Shown in pieces: positions 8,288 through 18,300 of a stretch of DNA of 38,307 bases. Source of the stretch: Candidatus Atopostipes pullistercoris. Lineage in GTDB: Bacteria; Bacillota; Bacilli; Lactobacillales; Carnobacteriaceae_A. The first letter of the stretch is position 1; each line of letters opens with the position of its first letter. Position numbers and translations under genes: made by a program. A model generated the notes under the pieces. It was not told the origin of the DNA. It made no database searches and saw only the letters and a program-made list of their open reading frames with translations. The DNA lies in contig DXAZ01000052.1 in the NCBI GenBank assembly GCA_019116785.1, forward strand, positions 1 to 38,307. The letters are read 5' to 3'.

Positions 8288-10648
8288 TCATTCTATTTGA
8301 TTTTCTTCAGCGTTCATTTCTTCTTCTTTAGAACTAGTAATAAGCACATCTCTAGGCTTTGAACCGTCTTGTTCACTAACAATCCCATTTGCCTCTAAAT
8401 CATCCATAATATTTGCTGCTCGATTATATCCAATCCTCAATCTTCGCTGCAATAAAGAAATGCTTGCAGTTTCAAGCTCTCTCACAATTTCAAGAGCCTC
8501 ATCATATTTATCATCATCACTTCCACCATTGCCCACTTTTGGTTCATCTGTAGGTATCATTTCTTCCACATAATTTGGATCTTGTTGATTTTTAACAAAA
8601 TCCGTAATGGCTTGTACCTCTGAATCCGAAATATATGCTCCTTGGACTCTAACAGTTTTATTGGCACCCATTGGTAAGAAAAGCATATCGCCTCGACCTA
8701 ATAATTTTTCTGCGCCATTTTGATCAAGAATTGTTCGTGAATCTGTACCACTTGAAGTAGCAAACGCTATTCGAGAAGGGACATTTGCTTTAATTAAACC
8801 CGTGATGACATCAACACTAGGTCTTTGAGTCGCTAAAATCATGTGAATTCCAGCAGCTCGAGCCATTTGAGCTAACCGAATAATTGAATCTTCTACTTCC
8901 TTAGCAGCAACCATCATCAAATCAGCTAACTCATCGACTACGACTACGATATATGGAAGTTTTGCTGGAACGTTCTCGTCTCCAGATTCTTTCATTAATT
9001 GTACGTGTTCGTTGTAAGATTCAATATTTCTAGTGCCACTCATAGCAAAGAGTTCATAACGCTTTTCCATCTCCTCGACTACATTTTGTAAAGCTCGTGC
9101 GGCTTTCTTAGGTTTTGTTACAACAGGCGTTAATAAATGCGGAATCCCATTATACGTATTTAATTCGACCATTTTTGGATCAATTAACATTAATTTTACT
9201 TCGTGGGGTCTTGTTCGCATTAACAGACTGGAAATAATAACATTAATAGCTACTGATTTTCCTGACCCTGTTGCTCCAGCTACAAGAAGATGAGGCATCT
9301 TAGATAAATTGGCAATTGCTGTGTTTCCAGCAATGTCTTTTCCAAGAGGAACCTCTAGGGGATGGCCTGTTCCAGTTTGTTTTAATTCAGCTATTACTTC
9401 ATTGTAATAAACAATATTTATCTCTGAATTAGGAACTTCTAAACCAATCAATGCTTTTCCAGGAATTGGTGCTTCTATTCGTACATCCTTTGCAGCTAAC
9501 GCTAAAGCAATGTCATCTGCTAAACCAACAATTCGACTTACTTTAACCCCTGTAGCAGGTTCTATTTCATACTTTGTAACTGCAGGACCCAAGTTTGCCT
9601 TAACTACTTTTGCTTCTACTCCAAAACTTTCAAAGGTTTCCTCAAGTTTTTTAATATTTTTTTCGATAATTGAATATTCATTTGACTGATCAGGTGAAGC
9701 ATGATGATCTAGTAATGAAAATGGTGGTAACTTATAATCTTCATTCTCTTCATCAGAAACAAAATTTATATCTAAACTTCCATTTTCTTCTTCAACTTCA
9801 TCATTTTCTATTTCTTCATCTATATTGTTTTCAGCTTTAGCTTCAGTTTCAGTTGGCAATATGTCCCCAATTGGTAATGAAGTTTGTTTCATACCTTCAA
9901 TTGGAACAGGAGTCATTCTCTTTTTATCTTTTGAATCATATGTTTTTTCTTTTTTTGTATCAGAAGTTGCTTTCTTGTCGTTTGTTTTCTTTTCGGACCT
10001 TTTTTGAGGATCTTTGGACTCAAATTGAATATTCTCACTTAGGACATCTTTTCCCTTAACAAAAATATTTTTTAGCCCATTAAAGATTATTTTCATTCCA
10101 TCGCCAATTTTTGAAAATAGATTTTGATAAGAAAATTGACCAATGCTCATAATTCCAAAAAAAGCAAGCAACAAGATAAATAAATAAGTGCCAATATTTG
10201 CAAACAAGAAATAACTTACAGCATATAAAACTGCTCCAATCATACCTCCACCAATATCTTGTGTAATTGATGTTTGATTAAATAAATTCATTAAATTACG
10301 CCAAGTAGCTTGCACTATATTAACATCTGCGTCCATAATTGGTGCAAATACTCTTTGATGAAGCCCCACTAATAATGCAACAAATAAAAAAATACTTCCT
10401 CTTAAACGGTGTGGGTTGAACTTTGGATTTGTACCTACGAAAAGATAATATAATCCCAGTAACCCAAAAAGAACAGCTACTAATTGGAAAGTATCACCTA
10501 CAACTACTCGAATAACATTTGCAAAAAAGTGACCAACAAAACCAAATTCTCCAATTGCCAGTACACTCACAAATAAGATAAAGATTCCAAGAATCTCAAT
10601 AGAATATCCTTTTTTCTTTTTGCGTCCACGTTTACGTTTTTTACTCAT
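8288..10648 (-). CDS. ftsK: DNA translocase FtsK/SpoIIIE
   Basis: N-terminal TM segments, acidic linker, HLLVAGATGSGKSVAINVII Walker A, C-terminal gamma winged-helix. Confidence 0.95.
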   Translation of the reverse strand: MSKKRKRGRKKKKGYSIEILGIFILFVSVLAIGEFGFVGHFFANVIRVVVGDTFQLVAVLFGLLGLYYLFVGTNPKFNPHRLRGSIFLFVALLVGLHQRVFAPIMDADVNIVQATWRNLMNLFNQTSITQDIGGGMIGAVLYAVSYFLFANIGTYLFILLLAFFGIMSIGQFSYQNLFSKIGDGMKIIFNGLKNIFVKGKDVLSENIQFESKDPQKRSEKKTNDKKATSDTKKEKTYDSKDKKRMTPVPIEGMKQTSLPIGDILPTETEAKAENNIDEEIENDEVEEENGSLDINFVSDEENEDYKLPPFSLLDHHASPDQSNEYSIIEKNIKKLEETFESFGVEAKVVKANLGPAVTKYEIEPATGVKVSRIVGLADDIALALAAKDVRIEAPIPGKALIGLEVPNSEINIVYYNEVIAELKQTGTGHPLEVPLGKDIAGNTAIANLSKMPHLLVAGATGSGKSVAINVIISSLLMRTRPHEVKLMLIDPKMVELNTYNGIPHLLTPVVTKPKKAARALQNVVEEMEKRYELFAMSGTRNIESYNEHVQLMKESGDENVPAKLPYIVVVVDELADLMMVAAKEVEDSIIRLAQMARAAGIHMILATQRPSVDVITGLIKANVPSRIAFATSSGTDSRTILDQNGAEKLLGRGDMLFLPMGANKTVRVQGAYISDSEVQAITDFVKNQQDPNYVEEMIPTDEPKVGNGGSDDDKYDEALEIVRELETASISLLQRRLRIGYNRAANIMDDLEANGIVSEQDGSKPRDVLITSSKEEEMNAEENQIE

Positions 10649-10831
10649 AGATAACTCCTCAATCTCTTTAAGATTACTATTTTAGTATAGCACGAATGTT
10701 CTTATATTATTACATAAAATCATATTCTCCAATAATACTTACTTCGTTTATATAAATAGTATTGATTGACGTATTAATAATATACCAGTTAAAATAGAAA
10801 CTAAGAATAAAACTATAAAGGGGTGCGATCT

Positions 10832-11203
10832 ATGAGTTCTATTTTTAAAGATTTTTTTAATTCAAGACCAGACGATAAAAAACCAAGTGAGATTAAATAT
10901 CAAAATGAAAAACCTGAAAATAAAGAACCTATTAAAATAAAAGCTCAAGTATATGGAGTGGTACAAGGAGTCGGTTTTCGTTATACCACTAAGCATCTAG
11001 CGGACCAATTGAAAGTGAGCGGAATCGTTCGAAATGAAAATGACGGTTCTGTATATATTGAAGCACTAGGTAGCGATCAACAAATAAATCAATTTATTGA
11101 AGAACTAGCAAAAGGTCCCTCCCCTAGTGCTAATGTAGATCGAGTGGTTATAGAATATGATGATTCTATCCCTGACTATGAAGGTTTTGGTGAACGTTAT
11201 TGA
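10832..11203 (+). CDS. Acylphosphatase with ~38-aa N-terminal extension
   Basis: Core KAQVYGVVQGVGFRYTTKHLADQLKVSGIVRNENDGSVYIEALG; ATG at 10832 after AAAGGGG (track used GTG at 10823). Confidence 0.9.
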   Translation: MSSIFKDFFNSRPDDKKPSEIKYQNEKPENKEPIKIKAQVYGVVQGVGFRYTTKHLADQLKVSGIVRNENDGSVYIEALGSDQQINQFIEELAKGPSPSANVDRVVIEYDDSIPDYEGFGERY

Positions 11204-11255
11204 AATGTGAAGAGTCTTCATGTATTATGATTATATTAGAATTTTTTAGATTGGA

Positions 11256-12233
11256 ATGAAAAATGTGAAGACTCGCAAATTAAATACTAAAATTAAAAAG
11301 TACATGCTTACAGGAACCTTATTAAGTACTGTACTTTTTCTTTCGGGTTGTATGAGATTTGATCAAGAAACCGGTGACCCGCAAGGATTTTTATCAGAAA
11401 TTGTCTATAATTACTTAATTATTCCCTTAGGACAGCTTTTAAATTTCTTAGGCGAATTTTTAGGAAGTTATGGTTTAGCCATAATTGTTTTTACTCTGCT
11501 ATTCCGTTTGATTCTTTTGCCTTTAACTTTAAGACAACAAAAGAGCACAATTGAATCACAAATAAAAATGTCTGCAGTCCAACCCGTTACACAAGAAATT
11601 CAAGCAGAACTTAAAGCAACAGATGATCCTGCAGAACAACAAGCTTTAAATATGGAAATGATGGAAATTTATCGTGAAAATGATATCAATATAGGTAGTC
11701 AGCTTTCCTCAGGATGTTTACCTCTACTTTTACAAATGCCTATATTCGTAGCGATGTTTCAAGTGTTAAGACGTTCTAATGAAATTGCTAATGCAACATT
11801 TATAGGAATTGAGCTAGGAGAAAAGAGTATTGTTCTTGGAGTTATTACTGGACTCATCTATCTTTTACAATCACGGATGATGATTAAGTCAATGCCTGAA
11901 GAACAACAAGCTACAGCAGGTACTACCATGTATATCACTCCAGTTATGATGTTTATGTTTGCTATTTCTGGACCTGCAGGTATAGGTCTTTATTGGCTGG
12001 TATCTGGAATATTTACAATTGGTCAACAAATGTTCAATCAATATTATTACAAACCCAAAATTGAAGCAGAGATTCGTGAAAAAATGGGACCCGTTAAGAA
12101 AGTGGAACGCAAACGAAAAGCTCGTCGTGATGTGACACCAGATAATCAAACAAATTCCTCCAACTCAGATCAAACGCCAAAAAATCCACGCAATCGAAAT
12201 GCGGGAAAACAACAAAAGAATCGAAATAAATAA
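11256..12233 (+). CDS. yidC: Membrane protein insertase YidC/Oxa1 (lipoprotein form)
   Basis: LFLSGCM lipobox; YNYLIIPLGQLLNFLGEFLGSYGLAIIVFTLLFRLILLPLTLRQQKS; basic C-tail. Confidence 0.94.
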   Translation: MKNVKTRKLNTKIKKYMLTGTLLSTVLFLSGCMRFDQETGDPQGFLSEIVYNYLIIPLGQLLNFLGEFLGSYGLAIIVFTLLFRLILLPLTLRQQKSTIESQIKMSAVQPVTQEIQAELKATDDPAEQQALNMEMMEIYRENDINIGSQLSSGCLPLLLQMPIFVAMFQVLRRSNEIANATFIGIELGEKSIVLGVITGLIYLLQSRMMIKSMPEEQQATAGTTMYITPVMMFMFAISGPAGIGLYWLVSGIFTIGQQMFNQYYYKPKIEAEIREKMGPVKKVERKRKARRDVTPDNQTNSSNSDQTPKNPRNRNAGKQQKNRNK

Positions 12234-12237
12234 GCAT

Positions 12238-12272
12238 AAAACCATGTATGAATAAACCCATACATGGTTTTT
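12238..12272 (+). terminator. Terminator downstream of yidC
   Basis: AAACCATGTATG-AATAAACC-CATACATGGTTTTT. Confidence 0.8.
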
Positions 12273-12279
12273 ATACTAA

Positions 12280-12331
12280 AAAAACTTCTCCTGATGCTTT
12301 CCCTTTAGTGGGAAATTCAAGAGAAGTTTCT
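12280..12331 (-). terminator. Two-part terminator hairpin downstream of histidine kinase
   Basis: AAACTTCTC/GAGAAGTTT outer stem, TTTCCC/GGGAAA inner stem, T-run on minus strand. Confidence 0.7.
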
Positions 12332-12333
12332 TA

Positions 12334-13854
12334 TTAAGCTTCTGGTGTGGTTTCTTTATCAATAATTGGCAGTTGAATACGGAATATAGTCCCATAGTCT
12401 AACTGACTACTTACATGAACTTGACCACCATAGCTTTCAAGCAATTCTTTAACAATTGGCAGTCCTAGACCTGTACCACCCTTTTCGCGACTTCTGGCTT
12501 TATCTACACGATAAAAGCGATTGAAAATTTTACTTAAATCTTCTTCTGATATTCCTGAACCATAATCTTGAATCGCAATATCTACCTGTTCTCCTTCTTT
12601 GGAAGAACTGATGGAAACATGAACTTCTTTTCGATCTGTCGAATACTTAACTGCATTATCTAAAATATTTACAAAAACTTGTTCTAAGTGATTTCTATAC
12701 ATATTTACAAAAACATCTTCATTAACATCATCATCTACAATAAACTGAAAATCAGGATATAACATTCTAAAATTCGTGACTAATTGTTTTAAAAGTTGAA
12801 TAATATTTGTTCGTTCATTTTTATAATAAACATCAATTTCCTTGGCCCTAGAAAGATCTAACATTTCTTTGACTAGAGTTTTCATTCGTTGGGTTTCAGT
12901 TAATGAAGCAGAAATCGATTCTTCTAAGATTTGCGGATCTTCTTTCCCCCATCGATCTAACATCTTTAAATGCCCTTCGACAATAGCAACAGGTGTACGT
13001 AACTCATGTGATACATCTTCAACAAATTCTCTTTGATTTGTGATATTTTTTTGCATCAAATCAACCATTTCATTATACGTTCGAGCCAATTTAGAAAATT
13101 CGTTATTTTTGTCCCCTTCATTCAAACGAACATCAGAGTCTAAATTCTTTTGAATGGATTCCATTGCCGTTGTAAGATTTGTGATGGGTCTGACAAAAGA
13201 GTTAATTAGGAGACCTCCAATTATAGAGCTGAAAATTAAAGCAATAATTCCAATAATAATGATTGATTGTCGAATATCGTTAGTCATTTCATGGTAACCT
13301 TTAAGTGTTTGAATGACTTGAACATATCCAAGTAAGCGATTATTGTAGGTTGAATGAACCGGAACGACTAAAGAAAGTGCCTTTCCATAGGGACCTGAAA
13401 TTTCAGTTACCCTTTCTTCTTTACTAGGAAGAAAACGAAAACTTTGAGTGTCCGTTTGGTAAATTAAATCTTCATCCGGATTATATACTTTTACAATAAT
13501 CCCCCCCTTTGTTAAAGACACTGGTGGGGCAAACTCTTCTCTTTTCTCTATTCGAAATTGTGGTGCCGGTATGGGTCCTGTTTCTATTTCAGGCTCATCC
13601 AACATTGAAGTCGTTGCTTCTTCCGTTAAAGGATAATAATGATTGCTAAAGCGTGTAACTAGTTCTTCTGACAAATTACGCATCTCATCCGTTTCATTGT
13701 CTAACATCACACGCTGAAAAGTATTTAATAAAATGTAAGAAAAAATCGAAAAGGTTAGAAAAATCACACCCATCGTTAAAAATGTCCAACGAACTCGAAC
13801 TGTCGAGCCCGTTTCTTTCTTTCTATTCTTCTTTCGATTTAATAACTTGATCAT
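12334..13854 (-). CDS. Sensor histidine kinase (ArlS-like; HAMP-HisKA-HATPase)
   Basis: FVEDVSHELRTPVAIVEGHL H-box; NxxDNAVKYS, DYGSGIS, GGTGLGLPIVKELL; two TM segments. Confidence 0.92.
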   Translation of the reverse strand: MIKLLNRKKNRKKETGSTVRVRWTFLTMGVIFLTFSIFSYILLNTFQRVMLDNETDEMRNLSEELVTRFSNHYYPLTEEATTSMLDEPEIETGPIPAPQFRIEKREEFAPPVSLTKGGIIVKVYNPDEDLIYQTDTQSFRFLPSKEERVTEISGPYGKALSLVVPVHSTYNNRLLGYVQVIQTLKGYHEMTNDIRQSIIIIGIIALIFSSIIGGLLINSFVRPITNLTTAMESIQKNLDSDVRLNEGDKNNEFSKLARTYNEMVDLMQKNITNQREFVEDVSHELRTPVAIVEGHLKMLDRWGKEDPQILEESISASLTETQRMKTLVKEMLDLSRAKEIDVYYKNERTNIIQLLKQLVTNFRMLYPDFQFIVDDDVNEDVFVNMYRNHLEQVFVNILDNAVKYSTDRKEVHVSISSSKEGEQVDIAIQDYGSGISEEDLSKIFNRFYRVDKARSREKGGTGLGLPIVKELLESYGGQVHVSSQLDYGTIFRIQLPIIDKETTPEA

Positions 13855-14543
13855 GTACGCATCACATACCCCATTCCTCGAACGGTTTGAATATAACTAT
13901 CTTCACCCGGTTTATCTAATTTGTTTCGTAAATAACGAATATAGACATCTACGATATTTGTCTCGGCTTCTTTGTCATACTCCCAAACACGATCAAGAAG
14001 AACCTCACGAGATAAAACGACATTTAAATTACTCATAAGTTCAACTAACAATTCATATTCTCTTTTTGTGAGTTCAATGATTACATTGTCTCGACGAACA
14101 ACTCGATTTTCTTTTTCAATCACTAAATCACGATACTCTAATGTTGATTGTTTGACTTTATTTTTCTCATTTTCAATATTAATGCGACGTCCTAAAGCAC
14201 GAATACGAGCAAGTAATTCTTCTATAGCAAATGGTTTTGTGATGTAGTCATCTGCGCCATGATCAAATCCTGAAACACGATCAATCACAGAATCTCGAGC
14301 CGTCATCATCATAATCGGAACATTACTTACTTGACGAATGCGTCGAGCAACATCTATCCCATTCAATTCAGGCAGCATTAAATCTAAAAGAATTAAATCC
14401 CACTGTTTTGATTCATCTATTGCCGCTTCTAATCCTGTACGTCCATCTAAACAAACTTCTGTCTCAATTCCTTCATGGTTTAACTCTAACTCTACAAAAC
14501 GAGCTAAATTCTTTTCATCTTCAATGATTAAAATTTTTTGCAT
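13851..14543 (-). CDS. OmpR-family response regulator (ArlR-like)
   Basis: IEDEKNLARFVELEL, LILLDLMLP, winged-helix C-terminus; 4-nt ATGA overlap with kinase. Confidence 0.93.
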   Translation of the reverse strand: MQKILIIEDEKNLARFVELELNHEGIETEVCLDGRTGLEAAIDESKQWDLILLDLMLPELNGIDVARRIRQVSNVPIMMMTARDSVIDRVSGFDHGADDYITKPFAIEELLARIRALGRRINIENEKNKVKQSTLEYRDLVIEKENRVVRRDNVIIELTKREYELLVELMSNLNVVLSREVLLDRVWEYDKEAETNIVDVYIRYLRNKLDKPGEDSYIQTVRGMGYVMRT

Positions 14544-14615
14544 TTGATAGCCTCCATCATTTATTTTAATAATAAAAACTTCTGTTTTTCATCTAATACT
14601 CATTTTTCTACTCTT

Positions 14616-14621
14616 ATCATA
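14616..14621 (-). promoter_or_regulatory. Extended -10 upstream of response regulator
   Basis: Minus strand TGCTATGATAAG. Confidence 0.45.
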
Positions 14622-14720
14622 GCATACTTTTACATATACAGTGAAATATCTTTCATTAGAAAATCATTTCTCATTGTCTTAATAAGCCTTGTGGTTTCTA
14701 GACTTGTACACAAAAAAATT

Positions 14721-14752
14721 TGAGTGTTTCTTAAAAAATTAAGAAACACTCA
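14721..14752 (-). terminator. Terminator downstream of gnd
   Basis: TGAGTGTTTCTTAA-4 nt-TTAAGAAACACTCA, then T-rich run on the minus strand. Confidence 0.8.
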
Positions 14753-14802
14753 ACATTTAATGGAAATCTTATTTTTGTTTCTATGGTTTTATTAAGAATT
14801 CA

Positions 14803-16242
14803 TTAACTCCAGTCTTCTTCGCCATTTTCTCCATACCAATCAAAATGGAAAGTTCCTGCTTTATCGACGCGTTCATAAGTATGAGCACCAAAATAATCAC
14901 GTTGAGCTTGAATAATATTGGCTGGAAGTCTTTCAGAACGATATGAATCATAATAAGAAATCGCAGATGAAAAGGCTGGAATAGGCACTCCTGCTTGAAC
15001 AGATAATGAAACAATATCGCGAACGGATTGTTGATATTTATCAGAAATATCATTAAAGTAATCATCTAACAATAAGTTTGCTAAATTCGCATCACGATCA
15101 TAAGCATTTGTGATGTTTTGTAAGAAACGAGCACGGATAATACATCCTGCACGCCAAATTTTAGCGATTTCTCCATATTGTAAATTCCAATCATATTCTT
15201 CGGAAGCCATTCTCATTTGTGAAAATCCTTGAGCATAACTCATAATCTTGCTGAAATATAAAGCTTCTCGCAACTCTTCAATAACTTCTTCTTTATTTAT
15301 ATTCAGATCTTTTTTCTCTGGTTTAGCCAATACTTCACTAGCTGCAACACGTTCATCTTTAAGAGCTGAGATATAGCGAGCGAATACTGCTTCTGTAATA
15401 AGAGGTAAAGGAGTTCCTAAATCAAGTGCACTTTGGGAAGTCCATTTTCCTGTTCCTTTATTTCCAGCACGATCTAAAATAATGTCAACCATATGCTTGC
15501 CTGTTTCTGGATCTTTTTTCGTTAAAGCATCAGCGGTTAACTCAATTAAGAAACTATCTAATTCTCCTTCATTCCATTCTTTAAAAATGGCAGCTATTTC
15601 ATCATTTGAAAGGTCTAATAAGTTTCGCATAATATGATAAGATTCGGCAATTAATTGCATATCACCATACTCGATTCCGTTGTGAACCATTTTTACATAA
15701 TGACCGGCACCATTTGGACCAATATAGGTAACCGTTGGCTCATTATCAGCTGGCGCTTTAGCAGCAATTTGTTCCAAAATAGGTGCAACTAATTCATACG
15801 CTTCTTTTTGTCCACCTGGCATAATTGATGGGCCTAAAAGTGCTCCTTCTTCTCCTCCAGATACTCCTGTTCCAATAAAATAAACACCAGACTCCTCGAG
15901 TTCTTCACTACGACGCATGGTATCTTGATAGAAGGTATTTCCTCCATCAATCAATACATCTCCTTTATCTAAGAAAGGTAAAACTTGTTGGATAACGGCA
16001 TCTGTCCCAGGTCCCGCTTGAACCATTAAAATAATTCTTCTTGGCTTTTCTAATGAATTTACAAATCCTTCTACGGTAGTTTCAAGATGTAAATTTTTAT
16101 CTGGATGTTCTTCAATCACTGCCTCTGCTTTTTTTGTTGTTCGGTTATAAATAGAAACAGAATAACCTCTACTCTCAATATTTAAAGCGAGGTTTTTCCC
16201 CATAACGGCCATACCTATAACTCCAATTTGTTGTTTACTCAA
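14803..16242 (-). CDS. gnd: 6-phosphogluconate dehydrogenase (decarboxylating), TTG start
   Basis: [63 protein letters not shown]; start TTG after AAAGGAG. Confidence 0.95.
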   Translation of the reverse strand: MSKQQIGVIGMAVMGKNLALNIESRGYSVSIYNRTTKKAEAVIEEHPDKNLHLETTVEGFVNSLEKPRRIILMVQAGPGTDAVIQQVLPFLDKGDVLIDGGNTFYQDTMRRSEELEESGVYFIGTGVSGGEEGALLGPSIMPGGQKEAYELVAPILEQIAAKAPADNEPTVTYIGPNGAGHYVKMVHNGIEYGDMQLIAESYHIMRNLLDLSNDEIAAIFKEWNEGELDSFLIELTADALTKKDPETGKHMVDIILDRAGNKGTGKWTSQSALDLGTPLPLITEAVFARYISALKDERVAASEVLAKPEKKDLNINKEEVIEELREALYFSKIMSYAQGFSQMRMASEEYDWNLQYGEIAKIWRAGCIIRARFLQNITNAYDRDANLANLLLDDYFNDISDKYQQSVRDIVSLSVQAGVPIPAFSSAISYYDSYRSERLPANIIQAQRDYFGAHTYERVDKAGTFHFDWYGENGEEDWS

Positions 16243-16320
16243 AATATTATCTCCTTTACATTTATTTTCTCATTAATCATAACAAATAACCGATTATTTA
16301 AAAAGATTTTCTCATCTTCC

Positions 16321-16349
16321 TTGACTTCATTTTATTCCTCACTTACAAT
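16321..16349 (+). promoter_or_regulatory. Sigma-A-type promoter TTGACT-17-TACAAT
   Basis: -35 TTGACT 16321-16326, 17-nt spacer, -10 TACAAT 16344-16349. Confidence 0.75.
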
Positions 16350-16375
16350 TTTATAGAATAGAAAAGGTGAGAAAT

Positions 16376-16480
16376 ATGTCTAAAAATAACAAACAAAATA
16401 AATTAGCAAAAGCCCTTATCATTTTAGTCGTTATTGCAATGCTAGTCCCTGTGTTATCTGTCGTTTTCAGTCTTTTTTAA
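16376..16480 (+). CDS. 34-aa single-pass membrane miniprotein, possibly Prli42-like
   Basis: ATG...TAA encodes MSKNNKQNKLAKALIILVVIAMLVPVLSVVFSLF; RBS AAAGGTGA; promoter upstream, hairpin downstream. Below ORF-track length cutoff. Confidence 0.75.
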   Translation: MSKNNKQNKLAKALIILVVIAMLVPVLSVVFSLF

Positions 16481-16492
16481 AAAACTAATCAA

Positions 16493-16545
16493 TAGGCTAC
16501 TTATCTACTTTTATATTTTTCGTATAAAGATAGATAGTAGCTTAT
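16493..16545. terminator. Bidirectional hairpin between miniprotein gene and recN
   Basis: TAGGCTACTTATCTACTTTTATA-loop-TATAAAGATAGATAGTAGCTTA, imperfect long stem. Confidence 0.65.
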
Positions 16546-16551
16546 TTTATT

Positions 16552-18252
16552 TCAAGACTTGATTGTTTTTGCGTTTTCTCTTAACTCCATTGCAGCTTGT
16601 ACCGCTGCTTTTGTCGTCTCACTTCCCGATAACATTCTTGCCAGCTCTTCTACCCGTTCATTTTCTGAAAGGATGCTTGCTTCTGTTGTCGTTTTATCAT
16701 CAATTATTTCTTTTCTTACATATAAATGGTTGTTAGCTATCGCTGCCACTTGTGGCAGATGCGTGATACATAAAACCTGTGAATATAAAGAAATCGAATA
16801 TATTTTTTCTGCAATAGCTTGTGCTACTCGTCCACTGACTCCTGTATCGATTTCGTCAAAAATAATACTCGTAATTCCTTGAGCTTGAGCAAAAATTGTT
16901 TTCATGGCTAACATCATTCGCGACAGCTCTCCTCCAGAGGCAATCCGTGTTAAAGGTTTTAAAGGTTCACCAGGATTTGTTGAAATATAAAACTCAACAC
17001 TATCCAAGCCCATCTTACTTGCTGAATCCACTGATAGTTCATCAAAGTCGTCTTTAAATTCTACAACAAAAACCACTTTATCCATATACAAAGCTTCTAA
17101 TTGTTCGTGAATCGCCTGTTCAAGCTCTTTTGCAACTACTCTTCTTTCTTTGGATAGTTGCTTTCCTTTTATATAAAGCTCTTCTTTTAAATTATTTAGC
17201 TGTTCACCTAATTCTGTAATAGATTTTGAACCATCTACAATTAAAGACAATTCCCTCTTTGCATTTTCATAAAAATCTAAAATTTCTGGAATAGAGTTTC
17301 CATATTTTCTTTTTAATTGCTGAATAAGATTTAAACGACTGGCTATTTCATTTAAGCGATTTTCATCGTATTCTTGTTGATCTAATTGTCTATAAATTTC
17401 ACTAGCCACTTCTTGTAATTGGTAAAATGAATTCGATAACGTTTCTGAAATATCTTCTAATGCTTGGTCCACATCCGCGACATCTTTCATTTCATCCATC
17501 GCGATACCCAGCATCTCTATAACACTTGGTTCTCCTTCTTGTAAAACCTGATAACTCATTGTCAGAGCTTCCATAATATTTTGGAAATTGGTAAGACGTC
17601 TTTCCTCTTCTTCTAATTCTTCTTCTTCATCCAGTAATAAATGGGCTTCTTCAATTTCATTGGTTTGAAACCGAAGGATATCTATTTTTTGGGCGATTTC
17701 TTGTTCTTTTTCTTGCCACTCATTGTATTGCTTTAAGGTTTCTTTATATTGTTGATAGACCCTTTGATATTCATTTAAAAGACTCGTTACTTTTTCTTTT
17801 CCAAAATGATCCAACAAATAAATATGGTTTTCATTTTGCATGAGTTCTTGATGTTCATTTTGACCATGTATATCAATTAAATAAGAACCGATATTTTTCA
17901 ATGTAGCAATCGTTACGATAGAACCATTAACGCGACAAACGCTTCGTCCATTTTGATAAATTTCTCGTTGAATAATTAAACGCTTAGGATCAATCTCAAT
18001 GGCTTCTTGTTCGAAGAGTTGGATCAACTCTTGATTATTAGGCATGGTAAAGTGACCTTCCAAAATACATTTATTAACCCCATGGCGAACAAAATCGGCA
18101 GAACCACGTCCCCCAGATAATAAACTGACGGCATCAATAATAATTGATTTTCCAGCGCCTGTTTCTCCCGTCAAAACGGTCATTCCATTATTGAAATTTA
18201 AAGAAATATCTTCAATAATTGCAAGATTATGAATATGCAACTCAAGTAACAT
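16552..18252 (-). CDS. recN: DNA repair protein RecN
   Basis: MLLELHIHNLAIIEDISLNFNNGMTVLTGETGAGKSIIIDAV; FDEIDTGVSGRVAQAIAEK. Confidence 0.96.
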   Translation of the reverse strand: MLLELHIHNLAIIEDISLNFNNGMTVLTGETGAGKSIIIDAVSLLSGGRGSADFVRHGVNKCILEGHFTMPNNQELIQLFEQEAIEIDPKRLIIQREIYQNGRSVCRVNGSIVTIATLKNIGSYLIDIHGQNEHQELMQNENHIYLLDHFGKEKVTSLLNEYQRVYQQYKETLKQYNEWQEKEQEIAQKIDILRFQTNEIEEAHLLLDEEEELEEEERRLTNFQNIMEALTMSYQVLQEGEPSVIEMLGIAMDEMKDVADVDQALEDISETLSNSFYQLQEVASEIYRQLDQQEYDENRLNEIASRLNLIQQLKRKYGNSIPEILDFYENAKRELSLIVDGSKSITELGEQLNNLKEELYIKGKQLSKERRVVAKELEQAIHEQLEALYMDKVVFVVEFKDDFDELSVDSASKMGLDSVEFYISTNPGEPLKPLTRIASGGELSRMMLAMKTIFAQAQGITSIIFDEIDTGVSGRVAQAIAEKIYSISLYSQVLCITHLPQVAAIANNHLYVRKEIIDDKTTTEASILSENERVEELARMLSGSETTKAAVQAAMELRENAKTIKS

Positions 18253-18300
18253 GTCTTCCCTCCTAACAAATAAGTTATTTTTTTATCATAGATAAATGTT

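Noticed and set aside
13847-14723. Plus-strand ORFs 13847-14038, 13972-14247, 14338-14547, 14538-14723
   Set aside because: Antisense to the response regulator or its promoter; no RBS or recognisable domain.
14781-15065. 94-aa minus-strand ORF
   Set aside because: Out-of-frame overlap with gnd; gnd frame is conserved.
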